Below, piece after piece: positions 1-5,885 of a stretch of DNA of 6,792 bases; the stretch's first letter is position 1, and every line of letters starts with the position of its first letter. A program made the position numbers and the translations under genes. The notes under the pieces are model-generated. The model was not told the origin of the DNA, ran no database searches, and saw only the letters and a program-made list of their open reading frames with translations. Origin of the DNA: JAUILA01 sp964563925 (GTDB lineage: Bacteria; Bacteroidota; Bacteroidia; Cytophagales; Cyclobacteriaceae); NCBI GenBank assembly GCA_964563925.1, contig CAZLZD010000107.1:1-6792 (forward strand). The letters run 5' to 3'.

Positions 1-24
1 TTTTGTTGCGGCGAACGCAATGTT

Positions 25-57
25 CAAATTTAAGTCTTTATAATACAATTTAAACAA
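25..57 (-). promoter_or_regulatory. Putative leftward Bacteroidota-type promoter
   Basis: Read on the minus strand, TAAATTTG (32 to 25) matches the -7 box TAnnTTTG exactly. A TTG at 57-55 lies 22 nt upstream, within the 17-23 nt range of the -33 box. Transcription would start near position 18 and run out of the left edge of the window, so it would serve a divergent gene not visible here. No gene start on the minus strand can be confirmed in the 65 bases available. The short boxes in AT-rich DNA could arise by chance. Confidence 0.35.
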
Positions 58-65
58 GAAATTAA

Positions 66-377
66 GTGACTAAGGCAGAAGTAATTACAGAGATTTCAGA
101 TCAAACTGGAATTCCTAAAGAGGATGTGTCGGTAACGGTAGAAGCTTTTTTCAGCATTGTAAAAAATTCCATGGCCGACGGTAAGAACATTTACGTACGG
201 GGATTTGGGAGTTTTGTGAATAAAAAGAGAAAGAAGAAGATTGCCAGGAACATATCCAAAAATACGGCAATCGTTATTGACGAACATTTTATTCCAAGTT
301 TCAAGCCTTCAAAGGTTTTTACCGAGAAAATTAAGAAGAGCAAAAAAGTAAAAGAGGTTAACGAGGTAGAATCATAA
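66..377 (+). CDS. HU-family DNA-binding protein
   Basis: A nucleoid-associated protein of the HU/IHF fold that binds and bends DNA as a dimer in the cytoplasm. The 103 residues show the family layout: N-terminal helices (residues 1-40, beginning MTKAEVITEI), the GFGSF turn at about 46-50, a basic beta arm with the conserved A-R-N (about 60-62), and the FKPS segment near 79-82 before the last helix. A Lys/Glu-rich tail of about 15 residues extends past the usual 90-residue core. The GTG start is chosen because translation from it gives the usual N-terminus of the family; the preceding bases are A-rich with no Shine-Dalgarno sequence, as expected in Bacteroidota. No clear TAnnTTTG box lies in the 65 bases upstream on this strand. 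It is first in the visible run of genes leading to ribonuclease G. HU identity is firm; the exact paralogue is not. Confidence 0.93.
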   Translation: MTKAEVITEISDQTGIPKEDVSVTVEAFFSIVKNSMADGKNIYVRGFGSFVNKKRKKKIARNISKNTAIVIDEHFIPSFKPSKVFTEKIKKSKKVKEVNEVES

Positions 378-403
378 TTCTGCGTAACCTTAACGGATTT
401 ACG

Positions 404-415
404 GGCATATATGCC
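404..415. repeat. Perfect 12-bp palindrome in HU-TPR spacer
   Basis: GGCATATATGCC is its own reverse complement and lies in the 61-bp gap between the HU stop and the TPR-protein start. It abuts CAACTTTG (415-422), which matches five of the six fixed positions of the Bacteroidota -7 box. The symmetry and position would suit an operator for a dimeric regulator, but a 12-bp palindrome can also occur by chance. Function is inference only. Confidence 0.35.
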
Positions 416-438
416 AACTTTGCATCAAAGATTGGAGT

Positions 439-1254
439 ATGCTGAAAGCTAGAATTATAATCATCACAGTCTCTGTGGCGCTGGTGGCGGCCTTGTTTGC
501 CCTTCCCAAGGTAGTGGTGGACAATGAGTCGGACAATGTAACCGGTGAGTCCACAGAGACATCTTCTGATACACAAGCCGCCTCGCCTTCTCCGGCGGCA
601 GACGAAGACCAGGCCCTTCGGGTGGATCAACTAAGACGGTCTTTCGGAATTGCAGAAAATAAAGAAAAAAGTATTATCTTTGCAGACTCTTTGGCCACTC
701 TGTTTATGGAGAATGGAAATCCTGACAGTGCGGCAATGTTCATTGAGGTAATTGCTCAGGAAGAGCCTGTACTGGAAAACTGGCGGCGCGCCGGGAATGC
801 CTATTACGAGGCATTCACTACAAGTATGGACGACGAGCGCAGAAAGGAGCTGGCTTCAAGGGCCCGGGGATACTATGAAAAGGTGATCACCGAGGCCCCT
901 TCGGATTTCGAAACGAAGAATAAGCTGGCCATGACCATGCTTACTTCATCCAATCCGATGGAAGGAATCATGATGCTGCGTCAGATCGTTGAAGACGATC
1001 CTGAAAATGAAATTGCCCTGTTCAATCTGGGTGCGCTATCGATGCAGTCAAATCAGTTTGACAAAGCGGTGGAGCGGTTTGAGCAGGTGGTCCGGCTGTA
1101 TCCGGGAAACATACAGGCCCAGTATTTCCTGGGAGTAAGTTATCTGGAGACCGGGCAGAAGCAACAGGCACGTGAGCAGTTTGAATTAGTAAAATCCATG
1201 GATGCTGACCCGGAGATACAAGCTGCGGCAGACAGTTATCTGGAGAGCTTATAA
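439..1254 (+). CDS. Membrane-anchored tetratricopeptide (TPR) repeat protein
   Basis: A 271-residue protein with a short N-terminal hydrophobic segment (about residues 6-22, preceded by basic Lys3 and Arg5). There is no lipobox cysteine, so it looks like a signal anchor with the rest in the periplasm. Residues 29-58 are a low-complexity Ser/Thr/Asp/Ala/Pro linker. The remainder is helical with TPR spacing: an irregular unit near 113-150, then about 154-188, 190-222 and 225-257. The last two are clearest, with the W/L-G-Y-A-F-P pattern seen as FNLGALSMQ, AVERFEQVVRLYP, YFLGVSYLETG and AREQFELV. TPR arrays are protein-binding scaffolds; no catalytic domain is present and the partner is unknown. 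Its place between HU and ribonuclease G matches an arrangement I recall from other Bacteroidota. The ATG start puts the hydrophobic stretch right at the N-terminus, which supports it. Confidence 0.82.
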   Translation: MLKARIIIITVSVALVAALFALPKVVVDNESDNVTGESTETSSDTQAASPSPAADEDQALRVDQLRRSFGIAENKEKSIIFADSLATLFMENGNPDSAAMFIEVIAQEEPVLENWRRAGNAYYEAFTTSMDDERRKELASRARGYYEKVITEAPSDFETKNKLAMTMLTSSNPMEGIMMLRQIVEDDPENEIALFNLGALSMQSNQFDKAVERFEQVVRLYPGNIQAQYFLGVSYLETGQKQQAREQFELVKSMDADPEIQAAADSYLESL

Positions 1255-1268
1255 TAGTATTGTTTCAC

Positions 1269-1284
1269 TCCTTCTGAGGAAGGA
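1269..1284 (+). other. Small hairpin upstream of the 29-aa gene
   Basis: TCCTTC (1269-1274) and GAAGGA (1279-1284) form a perfect 6-bp stem with a TGAG loop, inside the 46-bp gap between the TPR gene and the tiny basic gene. It is followed by A-rich rather than T-rich sequence, so it is not a terminator. The A-rich run directly before ATG 1301 resembles the translation-enhancing leaders of Bacteroidota. The hairpin could be a processing or stabilising element; this is inference. Confidence 0.3.
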
Positions 1285-1300
1285 ATAAAAAAATTTAAAT

Positions 1301-1390
1301 ATGCCTTGCGGTAAAAAAAGAAAACGACATAAGATCGCGACTCACAAGCGTAAAAAAAGATTAAGAAAGAACAGACATAAGAAGAAGTAG
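1301..1390 (+). CDS. AURKAIP1/COX24-domain mini-protein (mS38-like, probable ribosomal protein)
   Basis: A complete 29-codon reading frame from ATG to TAG, beginning MPCGKKRKRH and ending in three lysines. Twenty of 29 residues are basic: 11 Lys, 6 Arg and 3 His. I recognise the sequence as the small protein annotated across Bacteroidota as AURKAIP1/COX24 domain-containing, related to the C-terminal part of mitochondrial ribosomal protein mS38, which packs against small-subunit rRNA. A ribosomal role is therefore likely, but it is inferred from family membership. The start is supported by an A/T-rich leader with no Shine-Dalgarno and by the familiar MP-x-GKKRKRH N-terminus. It lies 46 bp after the TPR gene and 68 bp before ribonuclease G, and is probably co-transcribed with both. 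Its size means length-based gene callers can miss it. Confidence 0.88.
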   Translation: MPCGKKRKRHKIATHKRKKRLRKNRHKKK

Positions 1391-1413
1391 GGTGGTTGAT
1401 CACATCAACACCC
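1390..1413 (+). promoter_or_regulatory. Hairpin in the ribonuclease G leader
   Basis: An inverted repeat pairs 1390-1400 (GGGTGGTTGAT) with 1404-1413 (ATCAACACCC): about 10 base pairs, one bulged G and a 3-nt CAC loop. It begins on the last base of the mini-protein's stop codon and lies 45 nt before the TTG start of ribonuclease G. No T-run follows, so it is unlikely to be an intrinsic terminator. A role as a processing or feedback element for the ribonuclease is possible but unproven. Confidence 0.4.
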
Positions 1414-1458
1414 CTGGTTCGATTTGTTTAACTTTTAACTTTCTTAATCACATTTGCT

Positions 1459-3018
1459 TTGAGTAACGAATTAATAATCAATTCGACTCAAAAAGGATGT
1501 CGCATAGCCCTGCTGAAGAACAAAAGCCTGATCGAATTTCATCAGGATGAGGATAGCAACCAGTTCACCGTTGGGGATATTTACCTGGGAACAGTCAAAA
1601 AGGTCGTTCAGGGTCTGAACGCAGCCTTCATTGACATTGGGTATGAGAAAGATGCCTTTCTCCACTACCTGGATCTTGGTCCCCGGTTTACTTCCCTTCA
1701 GGAATTTTCCAAGCGCGTAAGCCAGAAGAAATCCAACTTCAGTAAACTAGAAAAGTTTAAGCTAAAACCTGAGATAGACAAGCACGGAAAGATTACCAAT
1801 GTGTTGTCGAAAAATCAGAAGGTTTTGGTTCAGGTAGTAAAAGAACCGATTTCAACGAAAGGTCCTAGATTATCCTGTGAGTTGTCAATTGCCGGCCGGT
1901 ACATGGTACTGGTTCCCTTTTCGAATACTGTCAACGTTTCGAAAAAAATAACCTCTTCCAAAGAGCGTAAACGGCTAATGAGGCTCGTTTCGTCCATCAA
2001 GCCTGAAAATTTCGGGGTTATTATCCGCACTGTTGCGGAAAATAAGGATGTACGCGAACTCGACAGTGATCTTCGGAACCTGATAAGTATCTGGGAAAAT
2101 GGTGTTCAGCAATTGAAGGACGCCAAGCCCAGGGATAAGGTAATCGGTGAAATGAGCAAGGCTTCTGCATTGCTTCGCGACCTTCTTAACGAGTCATTCG
2201 ATAATATCGTCATTGACGATAAAGAGATCCACGATGAAGTAAAGAACTACATCCGGAAGATCGCCCCTGACAAGGAAAAAATTGTACGGCTTTATAACGG
2301 TAAGGCTAAATTATTTGAGAATTACGGGGTTGAAAAACAAATTAAGTCCGCGTTCGGCCAGTCGGTCAGCCTGAAAGGCGGCGGATATCTGATCATCGAG
2401 CACACCGAAGCCCTGCATGTCATTGATGTGAACAGCGGGAACAAGTCTAACCGGGAAGAGGGCCAGGAAGCCACCGCGCTATCGGTCAACCAGGAGGCGG
2501 CGAGGGAGATTGCCCGTCAGCTGCGTCTCAGGGATATGGGTGGTATAATCGTTGTCGACTTCATTGACATGAAGCGCGCCGATAATAAAAAGCTCATATA
2601 TAAAACCATCAAGGACGAGATGGCTTCTGACCGGTCCAAGCATACGGTTCTGCCATTATCCCGGTTTGGCCTCATGCAGATAACCCGCCAGCGGGTACGG
2701 CCTGAGATGAACATCGTGACCAAGGAGGTATGCCCCACCTGCAATGGCAGTGGTAAGATCAGCGCATCGATCCTGACCTCAGATACTATCGAACGAACCA
2801 TCGATCATTTGCTGACTCAGCAGAATGAGAAGGATATCACCGTGGTGGTTCACCCCTACGTCTATGCCTATTTTACGAAAGGGACTATTTCGCGAAGGCT
2901 CAAGTGGTACCTGCGTTACTTTAAATGGGTGAAGCTGATTCAGGATTCCTCCCTGGCAATTACGGAGTACAAATTCGTAAATAAAGTCGGCGAAGAGATC
3001 CAGGTGGAATCAGTGTGA
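1459..3018 (+). CDS. rng: Ribonuclease G (Rne/Rng family endoribonuclease)
   Basis: A cytoplasmic single-strand-specific endoribonuclease of the RNase E/G family, which matures the 16S rRNA 5' end and starts decay of some mRNAs. The 519 residues match the RNase G size and lack the long disordered C-terminal half of RNase E. The S1 RNA-binding domain spans about residues 36-140 (VGDIYLGTV, then AAFIDIG, GYEKDAFLH). The DNase I-like catalytic part carries the metal ligands Asp323 (in DVNSG) and Asp367 (in VVDFIDM). The zinc-link CPTC (Cys425, Cys428) supports dimer pairing. The S1 region has a Lys-rich insert near 75-125 that looks about 19 residues longer than I recall in E. coli RNase G. The TTG start gives the expected MSNELIINS N-terminus; no better start precedes it. 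A strong terminator lies 21 bp after the stop, making this the last gene of the cluster. Confidence 0.96.
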   Translation: MSNELIINSTQKGCRIALLKNKSLIEFHQDEDSNQFTVGDIYLGTVKKVVQGLNAAFIDIGYEKDAFLHYLDLGPRFTSLQEFSKRVSQKKSNFSKLEKFKLKPEIDKHGKITNVLSKNQKVLVQVVKEPISTKGPRLSCELSIAGRYMVLVPFSNTVNVSKKITSSKERKRLMRLVSSIKPENFGVIIRTVAENKDVRELDSDLRNLISIWENGVQQLKDAKPRDKVIGEMSKASALLRDLLNESFDNIVIDDKEIHDEVKNYIRKIAPDKEKIVRLYNGKAKLFENYGVEKQIKSAFGQSVSLKGGGYLIIEHTEALHVIDVNSGNKSNREEGQEATALSVNQEAAREIARQLRLRDMGGIIVVDFIDMKRADNKKLIYKTIKDEMASDRSKHTVLPLSRFGLMQITRQRVRPEMNIVTKEVCPTCNGSGKISASILTSDTIERTIDHLLTQQNEKDITVVVHPYVYAYFTKGTISRRLKWYLRYFKWVKLIQDSSLAITEYKFVNKVGEEIQVESV

Positions 3019-3038
3019 TGCAGCTTCAATAACTTTTT

Positions 3039-3076
3039 AACCCCGTGGCAGTTAACATGCTACGGGGTTTTTATTT
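3039..3076 (+). terminator. Rho-independent terminator after rng
   Basis: A 12-bp stem pairs 3039-3050 (AACCCCGTGGCA) with 3058-3069 (TGCTACGGGGTT), with one G-U pair and a 7-nt loop (3051-3057). A T-rich tail (TTTTT, A, TTT) completes a textbook intrinsic terminator 21 bp past the rng stop codon. It isolates the ribonuclease cluster from the next gene. Confidence 0.92.
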
Positions 3077-3131
3077 ATAAGCTGTTTCTAATCTGCCGGA
3101 ATTTTGTAACTTCCGCAAAAGTGTCTGTACC

Positions 3132-3836
3132 ATGCGTTTATCTTTTGTTTCGCTGCTGGCTGAAATACTTCCGAAAGGTCGTGTAAAGAATTATCTGGAG
3201 ACTGTCCGGAGAAATGCCAGGCGCGGAAATACATTCCGGATCCGGTACGATCTGTGGAAGAATGTCTGGAACGTACGTTACGATGAGTGCGATTTTACCT
3301 TTACCAGGGATCCTTACGAACGGTTCAAGAAGGATGTGGGAATCCTGCGGAAAATGCCGGCCTGGAGCCCGGAAGTAATTATTGATGCGTATCCCCGCCA
3401 GGGTACGACGAGCATCCTGCTTGCGCACACCAATCCCGATGCAATGGTGTACATGTTTGAGCCAGGTCCGTCGGAATACCAAGTGATGATGGAGAATATA
3501 TATCACAACAACCTGTCAAATACCGTGGTGGTTCCCGGCAGGGACGAGGCGCTTTATAATTTCCTGGTAAATGAGATTGCCGGTCACTTCTTTGATAAAT
3601 CCATCGTACTTAAACTTCATTTGCCTGACTGCAGTCCGGAAATCATATCCGTCATTGCCGACATCTGGCGGTATAACCACCTTCGGGTGATCCTGACCAC
3701 AGAAGATACCGATGCATTGTCCTATTCCTATGATCTCCTCGGGCAGAATTGCACAAACGAGGGATTGCCTTTTATCTTCAACCGGCACGATTACTACATG
3801 CCGGTCTTTATCAATGAACGTAACTTACTGGGCTGA
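3132..3836 (+). CDS. Divergent FkbM-like methyltransferase-fold protein
   Basis: A 234-residue cytosolic protein with no signal peptide or membrane segment. The pattern from residue 81 follows the SAM-dependent FkbM family: VIIDA (motif I strand), GTTSILLA, NPDAMVYMFEPGP (motif II, acidic Glu110), then NIYHNNLSN and a later VLKLHLP strand (159-165). Several key positions are altered. The usual D-x-G-A-N-x-G of motif I reads D85-A-Y-P-R-Q-G, so the glycine loop is mostly lost. The usual D-x-E-G after the lysine strand reads LHLPDCSPE (162-170). The N-terminal 75 residues are basic and aromatic, without a recognised domain. Enzymatic methyl transfer is therefore doubtful; it may bind another ligand or be a structural relative. 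It stands alone after the rng terminator, and its 3' end overlaps the convergent glycosyltransferase by 12 bp. ATG 3132 is the first suitable start. Family call moderate, function unknown. Confidence 0.6.
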   Translation: MRLSFVSLLAEILPKGRVKNYLETVRRNARRGNTFRIRYDLWKNVWNVRYDECDFTFTRDPYERFKKDVGILRKMPAWSPEVIIDAYPRQGTTSILLAHTNPDAMVYMFEPGPSEYQVMMENIYHNNLSNTVVVPGRDEALYNFLVNEIAGHFFDKSIVLKLHLPDCSPEIISVIADIWRYNHLRVILTTEDTDALSYSYDLLGQNCTNEGLPFIFNRHDYYMPVFINERNLLG

Positions 3837-4997
3837 TCCGCGCAGGTAATCTGCAAGCGGGGCAAAAACCTTATCGGGCCGGAAAATTTCGGCGAGGTTT
3901 CTGGCATTCTCCTGGTATTCCTCCAGTTTGGCAGGATCCTCCAGAAACGGTTGCAGTTTTTCCCAGAGAGATTCAGGGTCGTCTGGCCAGCAGTGAATAC
4001 CACAGGAATTGGTGTTCACGAGGCCCCATATCCACCCCCGGAAATTTAGTACGATCAGCTTGCCGGCCGCGAGTCCGTCGAAGAATTTATTGGGGCACCC
4101 GGTGGCAAGTACCGGCACATCACGAAACGAAATGAATACCGCGTCGGTCACATTTAGCAGCCTTCGTACCTCGTCGCGGGAACCATGAGGAAGGAATTTG
4201 ACCGGGGTGCCCGGCTTCACATATTTTTTTAAAGCCTTTTCCCGCGCCCCGTCGCCCATGATAAATATCTGAACCCTGGCATTTTCCGGGATATATGCGG
4301 CGGCATCCAGGAGAAACTCCAGCTGGTTGGCCAGTCCGAGGGTACCGATATAACTCAATACAAACTTGCCCTGAACGCCGAATTCTTCTTCAAGGCCCGG
4401 GTCCTTTGGATTTTTCTGAAAGTAACGGGTGTCACTAACATTAGGAAGGATCAGGGTGGGTTTACCCGGACATTTTGATTCCAGGTAGGAGGCTATGTGG
4501 GGAGATAATCCGGCCAGCGCCCGGGCATCCTTATAGGATTTCATTTCCAGACGCCGGGCCAGCCAGAGAAGTATGGGATTTCTCAGGACCTTCAGTTGTT
4601 TGGGTGCCTCGGGCCAGATATCTCCTACTTCGAAAATGTAGGGGATATTCCTTCTCTTTTTGAAATACCGGCCGATGATTCCGGTAGTAAGTGGGGTGGT
4701 CAGGATATAGTGCATGTCGGCATCGGGCAGCTTGCGTAATAAACGGATTGACTTCCAGACAAAGAGCCAGAACGCATGTATACGACTTAGAAAGCCGAGG
4801 TGGTTGCTGTAATAAATAGGGAGATAGTGAATATTCATTCCGTCCCGGGTGATATGCCGGTATCCGGCGATGTTTCCCCCGGTGATAACCGATACTTCGA
4901 ATCCATTCTCCTTCAGGTACTTCCCCAGGTACCAGGTTCTTAGCCCTCCGCCCTCCTCCGGCGTACGGAAGTACTGGTGAATAATCCGGACATGCAT
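3825..4997 (-). CDS. Family 4 glycosyltransferase (GT-B fold, WbuB-like)
   Basis: A 390-residue cytosolic or membrane-associated enzyme predicted to move a sugar from a nucleotide donor to a lipid- or glycan-bound acceptor, as in surface polysaccharide synthesis. The N-terminal acceptor domain opens with HVRIIHQYF and the glycine loop GGGLRTWYLGKYL (6-28), then VSVITGG. The donor domain shows the linker LILPNVSDTRYF (182-193), YIGTLGLANQLEFLLDA (216-231), IMGDGAREKAL (247-256) and PNKFFDGLAAGKLIV (302-316). The last segment is where WbuB-type enzymes usually carry Phe-Glu; here it is Asp307, a conservative change at a donor-binding position. It is the last gene of the sigma operon: only 3 bp separate the nth stop from its ATG, implying coupled translation. 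Donor, acceptor and product cannot be read from sequence. Family certain, subgroup likely. Confidence 0.9.
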   Translation of the reverse strand: MHVRIIHQYFRTPEEGGGLRTWYLGKYLKENGFEVSVITGGNIAGYRHITRDGMNIHYLPIYYSNHLGFLSRIHAFWLFVWKSIRLLRKLPDADMHYILTTPLTTGIIGRYFKKRRNIPYIFEVGDIWPEAPKQLKVLRNPILLWLARRLEMKSYKDARALAGLSPHIASYLESKCPGKPTLILPNVSDTRYFQKNPKDPGLEEEFGVQGKFVLSYIGTLGLANQLEFLLDAAAYIPENARVQIFIMGDGAREKALKKYVKPGTPVKFLPHGSRDEVRRLLNVTDAVFISFRDVPVLATGCPNKFFDGLAAGKLIVLNFRGWIWGLVNTNSCGIHCWPDDPESLWEKLQPFLEDPAKLEEYQENARNLAEIFRPDKVFAPLADYLRGSAQ

Positions 4998-5000
4998 GGA

Positions 5001-5645
5001 TCAGGTATGGGTTTTTTCGAAATACCGGCAGAAGTGGGTGATTTCGCACTGGTCGCATTTTGGGGACCGTGCCACACAGACATATCTTCCGTGGAGAATC
5101 AACCAGTGATGGGCGCGGGCGATGTATTCCTCCGGAATCTGCCGCACCAGCTGGTTTTCTACGTCAAGCGGGGTCTTGCTGTTCTGATTGACGAGCCCGA
5201 GGCGTTTGGAGACCCTGAATACGTGTGTATCCACGGCCATTGCAGGCTGGTCGTAGATTACCGAAGCGATCACATTGGCGGTCTTGCGACCCACTCCGGG
5301 AAGTTTCTGAAGCTCCTTCCGGTCTTCAGGTACCACCCCGTTAAAATCCTCCACCAGCATTTTAGCCATGCCGATGAGGTGCCTGGTCTTATTGTTTGGG
5401 TAGGAAACCGACTTAATGAATGGGAACACTTCATCGAAATGACTGGCGGCAAGCACGTCAGGAGAGGGAAAGTGACGGAACAATGCCGGTGTCACCTGGT
5501 TGATGCGCTTGTCAGTACATTGCGCACTCAGAATAACTGCCACAAGCAGTTCGTACGGATTGGTATATGCCAGTTCCGTTTCAGCCTGCGGGCTGTGCCT
5601 GGTAAAATATTCAATGAAATGGTCTATTCGTTCCTTTCGGCGCAT
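5001..5645 (-). CDS. nth: Endonuclease III (DNA glycosylase/AP lyase)
   Basis: A base-excision repair enzyme that removes oxidised pyrimidines and cleaves the abasic site by beta-elimination. At 214 residues it has the normal family length. Visible hallmarks are LLVAVILSAQCTDKRIN (33-49), the helix-hairpin-helix LPGVGRKTA (115-123) with catalytic Lys121, the VDTHVFRVSKRLG segment (138-150) with catalytic Asp139, and a complete C-terminal [4Fe-4S] loop with Cys190, Cys197, Cys200 and Cys206 in the C-x6-C-x2-C-x5-C spacing. All catalytic and cluster residues are intact, so it should be active. It sits 6 bp after the small anti-sigma-like gene and 3 bp before the glycosyltransferase, with no room for its own promoter. 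Expression is thus likely set by the sigma operon. The ATG start gives the standard N-terminus. Confidence 0.97.
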   Translation of the reverse strand: MRRKERIDHFIEYFTRHSPQAETELAYTNPYELLVAVILSAQCTDKRINQVTPALFRHFPSPDVLAASHFDEVFPFIKSVSYPNNKTRHLIGMAKMLVEDFNGVVPEDRKELQKLPGVGRKTANVIASVIYDQPAMAVDTHVFRVSKRLGLVNQNSKTPLDVENQLVRQIPEEYIARAHHWLILHGRYVCVARSPKCDQCEITHFCRYFEKTHT

Positions 5646-5651
5646 CCAGAT

Positions 5652-5885
5652 TTATTTGGACGCCAAATTAAAGGATTTTGAGTAATTCGTAATACGTTCG
5701 ATTACCTTTTCAGAAGGTTCTTTCATTGCGGCGTCGAGCTGACGCTTTACCGTAACCAGCTCCTTGTAAAGATCCTGTAATTCTGAATCACAGAGCAATA
5801 CCTGGGTAAGGTCTCTAGACTCTTCGTCATTTAACTCATCATATACAAGTTTGATTACATCATCTTGGGTAAATGTTTTGATCAT
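5652..5885 (-). CDS. Small anti-sigma-like protein paired with the ECF sigma factor
   Basis: A 77-residue, mostly helical, charged protein of unknown biochemical activity. Residues 3-50 (FTQDDVIKLVYDELN then a helix with LLCDSELQDLYKELVTVKRQL) resemble the N-terminal helical part of anti-sigma domains common in Bacteroidota. The end holds VIERITNYSKS, a pattern I recall from homologues. It has no transmembrane segment and only one cysteine (Cys32), so the zinc-binding H-x3-C-x2-C motif of classical ZAS anti-sigmas is absent; any sigma binding would be cytosolic and not zinc-redox controlled. Its ATG overlaps the sigma-factor gene by 26 nt, which strongly suggests translational coupling and a partner role. 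nth follows after 6 bp. The anti-sigma role is inferred from position and resemblance, not shown. Confidence 0.7.
   Translation of the reverse strand: MIKTFTQDDVIKLVYDELNDEESRDLTQVLLCDSELQDLYKELVTVKRQLDAAMKEPSEKVIERITNYSKSFNLASK

Noticed and set aside
418..430. CTTTG-CAT-CAAAG mini hairpin before the TPR start
   Set aside because: A 5-bp stem with a 3-nt loop is expected by chance and has no T-run or other supporting context.
1279..1284. GAAGGA as a Shine-Dalgarno site for the 29-residue gene
   Set aside because: It is 16 nt from the ATG, beyond useful spacing, is part of a hairpin stem, and Bacteroidota ribosomes generally do not use Shine-Dalgarno pairing.
1423..1456. TTTG, 22 nt, CACATTTG as a possible promoter for rng
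   Set aside because: The -7 box would end 2 nt before the TTG start, putting the transcription start inside the coding sequence, while the conserved MSNELIINS N-terminus requires the TTG. The first base of the box also mismatches.
3138..3506. A 122-codon - strand frame opposite the FkbM-like gene
   Set aside because: The product has no recognisable motif, and the + strand frame carries the FkbM pattern over the same bases.
4531..5058. A 175-codon open frame on the - strand overlapping the glycosyltransferase
   Set aside because: It is the glycosyltransferase region in another frame, rich in Arg, Pro and His, with no domain signal. The GT4 motifs are all in the accepted frame.
4977..5681. 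A 234-codon open frame on the + strand
   Set aside because: It lies wholly opposite nth, which has every catalytic and iron-sulfur residue. The translated + strand product shows no family pattern, so it is a shadow of nth codon usage.
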